This document shows, in pieces, positions 1 to 5,429 of a stretch of 8,932 nucleotides of DNA (its first letter is position 1; each line of letters starts with the position of its first letter). The position numbers and the translations under genes were made by a program. The notes beneath the pieces were generated by a model. It searched no databases and was not told the DNA's origin. It saw nothing but the letters and a program-made list of their open reading frames with translations. The DNA is from a bacterium (lineage in GTDB: Bacteria; Chlamydiota; Chlamydiia; Chlamydiales; 2-12-FULL-49-11), in contig JAHZKV010000140.1 of the NCBI GenBank assembly GCA_022600215.1, positions 1 to 8,932 of the forward strand. Direction: 5' to 3'.

Positions 1-16
1 AATAGAGGCAGGAATC

Positions 17-433
17 ATGACCACCTCTAGTACTTATCTTTGTTCCTTAGAAGAGATGAATAATTTAGCAAAAAGGATTGCAGCCAAACTTTCCCCTGGA
101 TCCATTCTCACCTTAGAAGGAGACCTTGGTGCAGGAAAAACTACCTTCACCTCTTTCTTAGTTAGCCATCTTGGAATTGGGGAAATAGTTACCAGCCCCA
201 CCTTCACTTACCTCAATATATACGATGATAGCGTTGCCCACTTCGACCTCTACCGACTCAACAGCTTAGACGAGTTCTTTGCTCTTGGCTTTGAAGAATA
301 CTTGGGAGCGCCTTTTATTACCATTATCGAGTGGCCAAAGATTGTAGAAAAAGCATGCAAAGACCCTATTCATATTACCCTTACCCATAAGGGAGACAAA
401 AGAGAGGTAGCTATTCATGGCATACTCCTTTGA
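17..433 (+). CDS. tsaE: tRNA threonylcarbamoyladenosine biosynthesis ATPase TsaE (YjeE)
   Basis: This is the ATPase partner of TsaB/TsaD in making the t6A modification of ANN-decoding tRNAs in the cytoplasm. The 138-residue protein has the normal size for the family. A Walker A loop (GDLGAGKT, residues 35-42) is followed by the SPTF switch-like motif (60-63), the family motif HFDLYRL (75-81) and the IIEWP segment (103-107), all typical of TsaE. The ATG is preceded by GAGG (5-8) eight nucleotides upstream, which supports this start. The reading frame is open back to the window edge, but no better start is visible. Its last 17 nt overlap engB, which suggests co-transcription and coupled translation. 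Other t6A genes are not in the window. The identification is firm. Confidence 0.95.
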   Translation: MTTSSTYLCSLEEMNNLAKRIAAKLSPGSILTLEGDLGAGKTTFTSFLVSHLGIGEIVTSPTFTYLNIYDDSVAHFDLYRLNSLDEFFALGFEEYLGAPFITIIEWPKIVEKACKDPIHITLTHKGDKREVAIHGILL

Positions 434-1007
434 TCATTGCAAATTTCTCCTCTCTGGCACCAAAAAAGAGCACTTTCCGAAAGAAGACTTCCCTATCATT
501 GTCTTTGCAGGCAGATCCAATGTAGGAAAATCTTCCCTCATCAACCACCTCTTTTCGAAAAAAAATCTTGCACAAACATCCTCCACTCCAGGAAAAACAG
601 CACTAATCAACTACTTTTTAGTAGGAGAGGGTCTTTTTTTAGTAGACCTCCCAGGGTATGGTTTTGCAAAAAAGAGCAAGAAGGAACAAGATGCTTGGGG
701 CCGATGGATTAGCAGTTTTATTGAAGAAAAACTCGATAAAATCACCTTTGCCATTTTAATTGATAGCAGACACCCACCCTTCCCTAAAGATATTGAATTG
801 ATCCAATATCTTGCCTCATTGGGAAAAAAACCTTTAGTTGTTTTTACCAAAACAGATAAACTAAAAGGAAGAGAGAAAAAAAAGCTAAAAGAGCTCCCTG
901 ATGAACTAGAAGGATGTAAGACTGTGCTCTACTCCACCAAAAACTATTCAGGAAAAAAACTTCTCATAAACGCCTTAAAGGATATGTTAGAAAATGGGAG
1001 CCATTAA
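417..1007 (+). CDS. engB: ribosome biogenesis GTP-binding protein EngB (YsxC/YihA)
   Basis: A TRAFAC-class GTPase needed for late assembly of the large ribosomal subunit in bacteria. At 196 residues it has the usual family length. All G motifs are visible: G1 GRSNVGKS (32-39), G2 around TSSTPGKT (54-61), G3 DLPGYG (77-82), G4 TKTD (144-147) and a G5-like YSTKNYSG (172-179). A lysine-rich stretch (150-158) lies between G4 and G5. The DLPGYGFA sequence separates EngB from the related Era and Der GTPases. The ATG lies inside the end of tsaE, with GAGG (404-407) nine nucleotides upstream, and the gene end overlaps the next start by 14 nt. It is therefore the middle gene of an overlapping trio. 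Confidence 0.96.
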   Translation: MAYSFDHCKFLLSGTKKEHFPKEDFPIIVFAGRSNVGKSSLINHLFSKKNLAQTSSTPGKTALINYFLVGEGLFLVDLPGYGFAKKSKKEQDAWGRWISSFIEEKLDKITFAILIDSRHPPFPKDIELIQYLASLGKKPLVVFTKTDKLKGREKKKLKELPDELEGCKTVLYSTKNYSGKKLLINALKDMLENGSH

Positions 1008-1743
1008 AAAAGATACACTCATCTGTTTAGACTGTGAAACTACCGGACTAGACACAGAAAATGATGAAATTATTGAGATTGCAGTGGTAAAATTTACCCT
1101 GGATAAAGAGATTGCTAGCCTCGACTATTTGATTGACCCCAAAAGGCCTATCCCTGAAGAGTCTATTGCTATCCACCATATCTCCGATGATATGGTACAA
1201 GGAAAACCCCATATTGAAGATGTCCTTGATGAAGTGGTAGCGCTCATTGGCAACTATCCTATCATGGGTCATAACGTAGGCTTTGATATTAAAATCATCG
1301 AAGCAGCCCTTCGCAAACATGGGCACTCCAAGTCGATCACATCCAACGAAGTAATCGATACCCTTCGCCTTGCAAGGCTCTACGGGGAAGCTCCAAAAAA
1401 TTCTCTTGAAGTGCTACGGGAACACTTCAACATACCAGAAGAAGGGGCTCACAGAGCAATGAATGATGTCATCGTTAATATCAAGGTATATGAAAGACTA
1501 TCTCATGGATTTAAGACTACCGAAGAGATGCTCAATCGACTTACCAGACCTATTGCAATGAGGACCTTTCCATTTGGAAAGTATCGCGGCATGTTCTTTA
1601 GAGAAATCCCTATTGACTACCTACACTGGGCCAGCCACCAAGACTTCGACGAAGATCTCCTCTATTCCATCAAACAAGAGAGAAAAAGACGAAGAAAACA
1701 AAAGCCTTTCTTTGAGTCTTGCAATCCATTCAAAGATTTGTAA
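994..1743 (+). CDS. dnaQ: DnaQ-like DEDDh 3'-5' exonuclease with C-terminal DUF3820-like domain
   Basis: A 249-residue exonuclease of the DNA polymerase III epsilon superfamily. Exo I is the D-C-E-T-T-G segment (D13, E15), Exo II is HNVGFD (93-98, D98), and Exo III is H153 with D158 in the H-x4-D spacing of the DEDDh class, so all five expected acidic/His residues are present. After the nuclease fold (about 7-170), residues 190-215 carry FGKYRG (194-199) and an IPxDYLxWA segment (205-213). This is the signature of the small DUF3820 (QSregVF-like) domain. The tail (227-237) is very Arg/Lys-rich. Whether it is the replicative proofreading subunit or a separate repair nuclease cannot be told from sequence; chlamydiae carry more than one DnaQ paralogue. 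The start overlaps engB by 14 nt and has AAAGGA at 977-982. Confidence 0.88.
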   Translation: MGAIKKDTLICLDCETTGLDTENDEIIEIAVVKFTLDKEIASLDYLIDPKRPIPEESIAIHHISDDMVQGKPHIEDVLDEVVALIGNYPIMGHNVGFDIKIIEAALRKHGHSKSITSNEVIDTLRLARLYGEAPKNSLEVLREHFNIPEEGAHRAMNDVIVNIKVYERLSHGFKTTEEMLNRLTRPIAMRTFPFGKYRGMFFREIPIDYLHWASHQDFDEDLLYSIKQERKRRRKQKPFFESCNPFKDL

Positions 1744-1747
1744 TACT
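1719..1747 (+). promoter_or_regulatory. possible extended -10 promoter for pgk
   Basis: TTGCAA (1719-1724) lies 17 nt upstream of AATACT (1742-1747), which has a TG one base before it (1739-1740), the layout of an extended -10 promoter. Each hexamer matches four of six consensus positions. The -10 element overlaps the dnaQ stop codon. It would start transcription near 1754 and give pgk its own transcript. The match is weak and unconfirmed. Confidence 0.3.
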
Positions 1748-1754
1748 TTTACCA

Positions 1755-1792
1755 ACTCTGAGATTTTTTCAACAATAGCCACTTTTCAGAGT
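1755..1792 (+). promoter_or_regulatory. inverted repeat between dnaQ and pgk (terminator or leader hairpin)
   Basis: ACTCTGAGA (1755-1763) pairs with TTTCAGAGT (1784-1792) as a nine-pair stem with one G-U wobble and a 20-nt loop that includes a run of six T. It is followed by CTTTATTT (1793-1800). It could be a weak intrinsic terminator for the tsaE-engB-dnaQ unit. If the promoter at 1719-1747 is real, it would instead be a hairpin at the very 5' end of the pgk leader, 15 nt before its Shine-Dalgarno sequence. The pairing is seen directly; the function is inferred. Confidence 0.4.
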
Positions 1793-1815
1793 CTTTATTT
1801 GGAAATTGAGGAACT

Positions 1816-3018
1816 ATGTTACAAGATAAAAATTTAAAAACACTCACTGCTCTTCACCTGAAAGATCGCAGAGTATTAGTACGGGTAGATTTCAACGTAC
1901 CCATAGATGGCGAAGGGAATATCACCGACGACTCCAGAATTACTGCATCTTTATCTACTATTAAATACATATTAGAGTCTGGCGCCTCCTGTATTTTACT
2001 CTCCCACCTTGGAAGACCTGGAGGACGCTTTGTTCCCTCTTTGTCCCTAGCACCTATCGCTAATCATTTATCCACCTTACTAGATCAAGAAGTTGGTATC
2101 GCCCCTCCAGAGTTTGGCTCCAACACCAAAAAAATGGTAGATCGTTTACGCCCTGGAGAATTACTGCTACTAGAAAATGTCCGTTTCCATCCCGGAGAAG
2201 AAGATCCAAAAAACCACCCCGCATTTATTGATTTTCTTAGCGACCTGGCCGATATCTTTATTAATGACGCCTTTGCAGCACTGCATCGCAAACATGCCAG
2301 CACCTATTTTGTCCCTCAGCAATATGAGGTCAAAGGGGCAGGCTTTTTAGTAGAAAAAGAAATCCTGGTATTAGAAAACTTACTAGGGCAAGCAGAGCGC
2401 CCTTTTTATGCTATTATTGGTGGAGCAAAGGTTTCCACCAAAATTGGAATTTTGGAATCCTTATTAGATCGCATTGATGGACTCATCATCACTGGTGCCA
2501 TGACCTTTACTTTTTTAGCCGCAGGTGGCTATGCCGTAGGAAATTCTTTAGTAGATCACCTGCATATTGATACCGCAAAAAGCCTTATTAAAAAATGTAA
2601 ATCCAAAGGGATAGCGTTGCACCTTCCAGAAGATATTATCATTGCCCAAACCCTTTCTGGAGAGGCAGAAACCACCATTGTATCTATCGAAGAAGGAATT
2701 GACGCTGGCTATATTGGAGCAGATATTGGGCCAAGAACCATTACCGAGCTGCAAGAAGTATTAGGCAATGCTAAAACTATTTTTTGGAATGGCCCTTTTG
2801 GTGTCTTTGAATTAGAGCCATTCAAACGAGGAACTATGGAGATGGCAAAGTTTTTATCTGAAAGCAAAGCTATGACCATTGTTGGAGGTGGAGATACTGC
2901 TGCTGCTGCCCATATGGCGCCTAAATGGCAAAAATTCACCCATATTTCCACGGGAGGTGGTGCTACCTTGGAATTTATTGAAAAAGGCACTCTTCCAGGC
3001 ATACAAATACTAAAATAA
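1816..3018 (+). CDS. pgk: phosphoglycerate kinase
   Basis: Catalyses 1,3-bisphosphoglycerate + ADP to 3-phosphoglycerate + ATP, one of the substrate-level ATP-forming steps of cytoplasmic glycolysis. The 400-residue length is normal. The N-domain shows VRVDFNVP (22-29), DSRI with the catalytic-type Arg41, SHLGRP (63-68) and the NDAFAALHRKHAS block (150-162). The nucleotide-binding C-domain shows IIGGAKVS (200-207), WNGPFGVFE (324-332), GGGDT (357-361) and STGGGA (378-383). Two blocks differ slightly from the commonest bacterial form: alanine replaces the usual Gly after NDAF, and Phe replaces Met in NGPMG. Neither touches a catalytic residue. The ATG has GAGGA (1808-1812) only 3 nt upstream, a short spacing, but no alternative start is better. 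It is separated by 72 nt from dnaQ and 230 nt from the transporter gene, so it may be monocistronic. Confidence 0.97.
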   Translation: MLQDKNLKTLTALHLKDRRVLVRVDFNVPIDGEGNITDDSRITASLSTIKYILESGASCILLSHLGRPGGRFVPSLSLAPIANHLSTLLDQEVGIAPPEFGSNTKKMVDRLRPGELLLLENVRFHPGEEDPKNHPAFIDFLSDLADIFINDAFAALHRKHASTYFVPQQYEVKGAGFLVEKEILVLENLLGQAERPFYAIIGGAKVSTKIGILESLLDRIDGLIITGAMTFTFLAAGGYAVGNSLVDHLHIDTAKSLIKKCKSKGIALHLPEDIIIAQTLSGEAETTIVSIEEGIDAGYIGADIGPRTITELQEVLGNAKTIFWNGPFGVFELEPFKRGTMEMAKFLSESKAMTIVGGGDTAAAAHMAPKWQKFTHISTGGGATLEFIEKGTLPGIQILK

Positions 3019-3057
3019 TTTTTATCCATTTCCATGCGCTTTTCTCATAACTTCTCC

Positions 3058-3085
3058 TTGCTTAATATCTAATCTCAGGTATAAT
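3058..3085 (+). promoter_or_regulatory. probable housekeeping-sigma promoter for the nucleotide transporter gene
   Basis: A perfect TATAAT (3080-3085) lies 16 nt downstream of TTGCTT (3058-3063), which keeps the TTG core of the -35 hexamer. This is the best promoter match in the window and would suit the housekeeping sigma factor (sigma-66 in Chlamydia). Transcription would begin near 3091-3093 and give a leader of about 157 nt before the transporter ATG. Confidence 0.55.
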
Positions 3086-3093
3086 AGATGTAA

Positions 3094-3117
3094 GTTTTAG
3101 AGGGAATTTTCTAAAGC
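3094..3117 (+). promoter_or_regulatory. hairpin at the predicted 5' end of the transporter mRNA
   Basis: GTTTTAGA (3094-3101) pairs with TCTAAAGC (3110-3117) over eight pairs with one G-U wobble, closing an 8-nt loop (3102-3109). No U-run follows, so it does not look like an intrinsic terminator. Its place at or just after the predicted start site suggests mRNA 5'-end stabilisation or a leader regulatory element. The pairing is visible; the role is inferred. Confidence 0.35.
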
Positions 3118-3248
3118 TATAAAAAGCCTATCTTAGAGATTATTTTGAAGATACGAAAAAATACTTCCTCCCTTGCTCCCTCCTTATTCCCCAGTAAGTC
3201 TCTGGTCAGTAGCACCAAATCTTTTTTTAACATCTTACCAAGGCATCT

Positions 3249-4793
3249 ATGGCACGCGACGATCTATTAGATACTATGCCCACTCTTAAACGCCTATTTT
3301 GGCCTATTCTCAAGAAAGAATATGGCAAATTTGTCCCAATGCTCCTTATATACTCGCTAATAGTTTTCAACTATAGTTTACTTAAAACAATCAAAGATGC
3401 CCTTGTAGTCACTGCAAAAAACTCTGGTGCAGCAACTATTCCATTTATCAAGCTGTGGGCGATCTTACCGATGGCGCTTTTGAGCACCCTTATCTTTACA
3501 AGGCTTGCTAATAAATATTCTAAAGAAAAAGTTTTTACCATCATGATGACAGGGTTTTTAACTTTTTTCTTTATTTTTGCCTTTTTCCTCTACCCCAACC
3601 AAAATACCCTCCACCCCAACGACCTTGCTGACCGCCTCCAATCTTACCTTCCAAAGGGGTTTACTGGACTCATAGCAATTTTTAGAAACTGGACCTTCAC
3701 CCTCTTTTATGTGATGAGTGAGCTATGGGGAACCATGATCATGTCTGTGCTCTTTTGGGGATTTGCGAATGAAGTGACCAGTGTAAAAGAAGCAGGACGT
3801 TTTTACTCCATTTTGAGCGTTGGAGCAAACCTTTCTACTATCGTTGCTGGACAAGCAGGAGTATTTTTCTGTAGCACTTTCTTGCATTCCTACCTCAACG
3901 TAGCCATTGATCGATGGTCTTTCTCTTTGATGGTGAGTGTGTGTATCGTGATTGTCACAGGGATCTTAACACTCCTCATGTACCGTAGATTAAACCATAC
4001 CCTAGTTGATCCAGAAAACACAGATACCATTGCTGCAAAGAAAAAGCCAAAAGCCAAGAAGATGGGCTTAAGAGAGAACTTTGCATACCTAGCAAGATCT
4101 AAATATTTAATTTGTATCGCATTATTGGTCCTCTCTTTCAATGGAGCTTTGACCCTCATTGAGATTGTATGGAAAGACCAAGCTCATCAACTCTATCCAT
4201 ATGGCGCCGACTATAGTGCCTACATGGCTAATGTGATGTCCTTTATTGGGATCTTATCCACCATCTTATCCATCTTCGTATGTGGCCAAGTGGTACGAAA
4301 ATTTGGATGGACCGTATCAGCCTATGTCACTCCCGTAATCTTACTTATCTCAGCCTCCCTCTTTTTCTTCTTCTACCTTGGCAAATCCACCCCATTTGCT
4401 TTAAGTATCGCTGGAGCTTTTGGCAGCTCCCCTCTTGCTATTATCACCCTCCTAGGCTCTGTCCAAAACGTCTTTTCTCGAGCATCCAAATTTACCTTTT
4501 TTGACGTTACCAAAGAAATGGCCTTTATCCCCCTTAGCAAGGAATGTAAGCAAAAAGGAAAATCTGCTATTGATGGCGTAGGTTCTCGCCTAGGAAAATC
4601 TGGAGCCTCCCTCATTCACCAATCTCTCCTTCTCTTCTTCGGAACAGTAACCATCAGCGCTCCATATGTAGGATGCATCATCATCCTTATTTTCCTTGGA
4701 TGGCTTGTAGCAGTACGTGCCCTTGGTAAACTGTACTCCACCGCTTCAAAAGGAAGCATCAATATCCCGCAGAAGATCCACAAGAAGGATTGA
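3249..4793 (+). CDS. NTT-family nucleotide transporter (ATP/ADP translocase type; Npt2-like by gene order)
   Basis: A 514-residue inner-membrane carrier with about 12 hydrophobic segments, of the TLC/NTT family used by intracellular bacteria and plastids to take up host nucleotides. Family hallmarks are the N-terminal LKTIKDALVVTAKNSG region (45-60) running into IPFIKLW (64-70), SELWG (157-161), FWGFANE beginning near 169, IEIVWKDQ beginning at 304 and LGKSG (448-452). The charged residues in these segments (Lys46/Lys49, E158, E305, K450) sit where plant and bacterial NTTs have transport-essential Lys/Glu. A cytosolic Lys-rich loop (about 264-271) splits the two halves. Specificity is not readable: it could be an ATP/ADP antiporter or a proton-coupled NTP importer. 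Adjacency to pgsA-sohB-polA matches C. trachomatis npt2 rather than npt1. AAGG (3240-3243) lies 5 nt before the start. Confidence 0.93.
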   Translation: MARDDLLDTMPTLKRLFWPILKKEYGKFVPMLLIYSLIVFNYSLLKTIKDALVVTAKNSGAATIPFIKLWAILPMALLSTLIFTRLANKYSKEKVFTIMMTGFLTFFFIFAFFLYPNQNTLHPNDLADRLQSYLPKGFTGLIAIFRNWTFTLFYVMSELWGTMIMSVLFWGFANEVTSVKEAGRFYSILSVGANLSTIVAGQAGVFFCSTFLHSYLNVAIDRWSFSLMVSVCIVIVTGILTLLMYRRLNHTLVDPENTDTIAAKKKPKAKKMGLRENFAYLARSKYLICIALLVLSFNGALTLIEIVWKDQAHQLYPYGADYSAYMANVMSFIGILSTILSIFVCGQVVRKFGWTVSAYVTPVILLISASLFFFFYLGKSTPFALSIAGAFGSSPLAIITLLGSVQNVFSRASKFTFFDVTKEMAFIPLSKECKQKGKSAIDGVGSRLGKSGASLIHQSLLLFFGTVTISAPYVGCIIILIFLGWLVAVRALGKLYSTASKGSINIPQKIHKKD

Positions 4794-4818
4794 CTCCACA
4801 AAAAGCATAGGAAATAAA
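4790..4818 (+). promoter_or_regulatory. possible promoter for pgsA overlapping the transporter stop codon
   Basis: TTGACT (4790-4795, five of six -35 matches) overlaps the transporter stop codon and lies 17 nt upstream of AATAAA (4813-4818, four of six -10 matches). Transcription would start near 4825, leaving only about a 10-nt leader before the pgsA ATG. The A-rich context makes chance -10 matches common, so this is tentative. Confidence 0.3.
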
Positions 4819-4835
4819 AAGATTTACACTTTATA

Positions 4836-5369
4836 ATGAAAAATATGTTGACTCTTTCTAATACCATTTCCTTGCTGCGAGCACCAATTGCGTTCTTGTT
4901 CCTTTTACCATCGACCTTTGTTCGTGTCTTTGCCATCATTGCAGCTATGGTCTCTGATTGTTTTGATGGATACATTGCCAGGAGATTCAAGAATGAAACT
5001 CTACTTGGAAAAGTTCTTGACCCTGTGATGGATAAATTTTTTGTCTACTTCGTGCTTGGAATTCTTTTTGTAGAAGGGAAACTCCCTCTCTTTGGCCTTA
5101 TTGCACTACTTGTTCGTGACGTTGCAGTTACCCTATATGTTATCACCACACTTGCATTGTATCGCTGGAAAGGGCTCCTCTTTTATCCTGCAATTACTAG
5201 CAAAATAACCACTGCCATGCAGTTTGTCGTATTACTCGCAATTGCTACCAGCTTTATTATTCCCGTAATTATTTATCAGCTGTTCTTTGTACTTGGAGCA
5301 GCCATTTATGTGGAACTGCTTATCAAAACCATCCTCTTTAACAAACCAAGGGTTAGTTCTACTAACTAA
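4836..5369 (+). CDS. pgsA: CDP-alcohol phosphatidyltransferase, probably phosphatidylglycerophosphate synthase PgsA
   Basis: An integral membrane enzyme that would transfer a phosphatidyl group from CDP-diacylglycerol to glycerol-3-phosphate, the committed step to phosphatidylglycerol. The complete CDP-OH-P signature D-x2-DG-x2-AR-x8-G-x3-D-x3-D is present: D41, D44, G45, A48, R49, G58, D62 and D66. The N-terminal LSNTISLLRAP (7-17) and the 177-residue length fit PgsA better than phosphatidylserine or cardiolipin synthases of this fold, but the acceptor alcohol is an inference. Several hydrophobic segments surround the motif. No Shine-Dalgarno sequence precedes the ATG; the nearest GGA is over 20 nt away. 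A second in-frame ATG at 4845 is no better. It lies 42 nt after the transporter and 60 nt before the peptidase gene. Confidence 0.85.
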   Translation: MKNMLTLSNTISLLRAPIAFLFLLPSTFVRVFAIIAAMVSDCFDGYIARRFKNETLLGKVLDPVMDKFFVYFVLGILFVEGKLPLFGLIALLVRDVAVTLYVITTLALYRWKGLLFYPAITSKITTAMQFVVLLAIATSFIIPVIIYQLFFVLGAAIYVELLIKTILFNKPRVSSTN

Positions 5370-5375
5370 TTTTTC

Positions 5376-5404
5376 TTGTAATGAGTTGCTCATCATGATA
5401 TCCT
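5376..5404 (+). promoter_or_regulatory. possible extended -10 promoter for the S49 peptidase gene, with an internal dyad
   Basis: TTGTAA (5376-5381) lies 17 nt upstream of TATCCT (5399-5404), with TG at 5396-5397 in extended -10 position. Each hexamer matches four of six. Between them lies the perfect dyad ATGAG-TTG-CTCAT (5381-5393), overlapped by the palindrome ATCATGAT (5392-5399). The dyad occupies the spacer where an operator could sit. Promoter and operator roles are inferred from position only. Confidence 0.28.
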
Positions 5405-5418
5405 CCCTACCTAATAAC

Positions 5419-5424
5419 AAGGAG
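5419..5424 (+). promoter_or_regulatory. strong Shine-Dalgarno sequence of the S49 peptidase gene
   Basis: AAGGAG lies 5 nt before the ATG at 5430. It is the most canonical ribosome-binding site in the window and fixes the start of the peptidase gene, in contrast to pgsA and polA, which have no clear site. Confidence 0.85.
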
Positions 5425-5429
5425 AAATC

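Larger units (their letters stand above)
3019..3248. other. 230-nt non-coding spacer between pgk and the nucleotide transporter gene
   Basis: This is the longest gene-free stretch in the window. From left to right it holds no recognisable pgk terminator, a good promoter (3058-3085), a hairpin at the predicted transcript start (3094-3117), a pyrimidine-rich tract (3164-3192), a weak 4-bp stem (3203-3206 with 3214-3217) followed by seven T (3222-3228), and an AAGG ribosome-binding site (3240-3243). The only ATG with more than a couple of codons (3034) opens a 12-codon frame without a Shine-Dalgarno sequence. I see no tRNA or known riboswitch fold. Confidence 0.7.

Noticed and set aside
1..30. 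An open frame from the left edge ending at TAG 28-30, possibly the end of an upstream gene overlapping tsaE by 14 nt.
   Set aside because: Only nine codons are visible, too few to identify a gene, although an overlap of this size would match the neighbours.
1574..1837. An 87-codon + strand frame across the dnaQ end, the spacer and the pgk start.
   Set aside because: It is out of frame with two firmly identified genes, has no protein-family motif, and most of it lies inside dnaQ.
3034..3072. A 12-codon frame (ATG at 3034, TAA at 3070) upstream of the transporter, considered as a leader peptide.
   Set aside because: It has no Shine-Dalgarno sequence and lies mostly upstream of the predicted transcript start, so it would not be on the transporter mRNA.
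3203..3228. A stem TGGT/ACCA followed by seven T, considered as a pgk terminator.
   Set aside because: The stem has only four pairs and four nucleotides separate it from the T-run, and it lies over 180 nt past pgk; kept only as part of the leader observation.
4823..4838. TTTACACTTTAT before pgsA, which resembles the start of the E. coli lac promoter.
   Set aside because: No acceptable -10 hexamer lies 16-18 nt downstream (it would fall inside pgsA), so the likeness appears to be chance.
4616..4990. A 124-codon minus-strand frame across the transporter-pgsA junction.
   Set aside because: It is antisense to two conserved genes, with no motif and no ribosome-binding evidence; it is a shadow of the coding strand.
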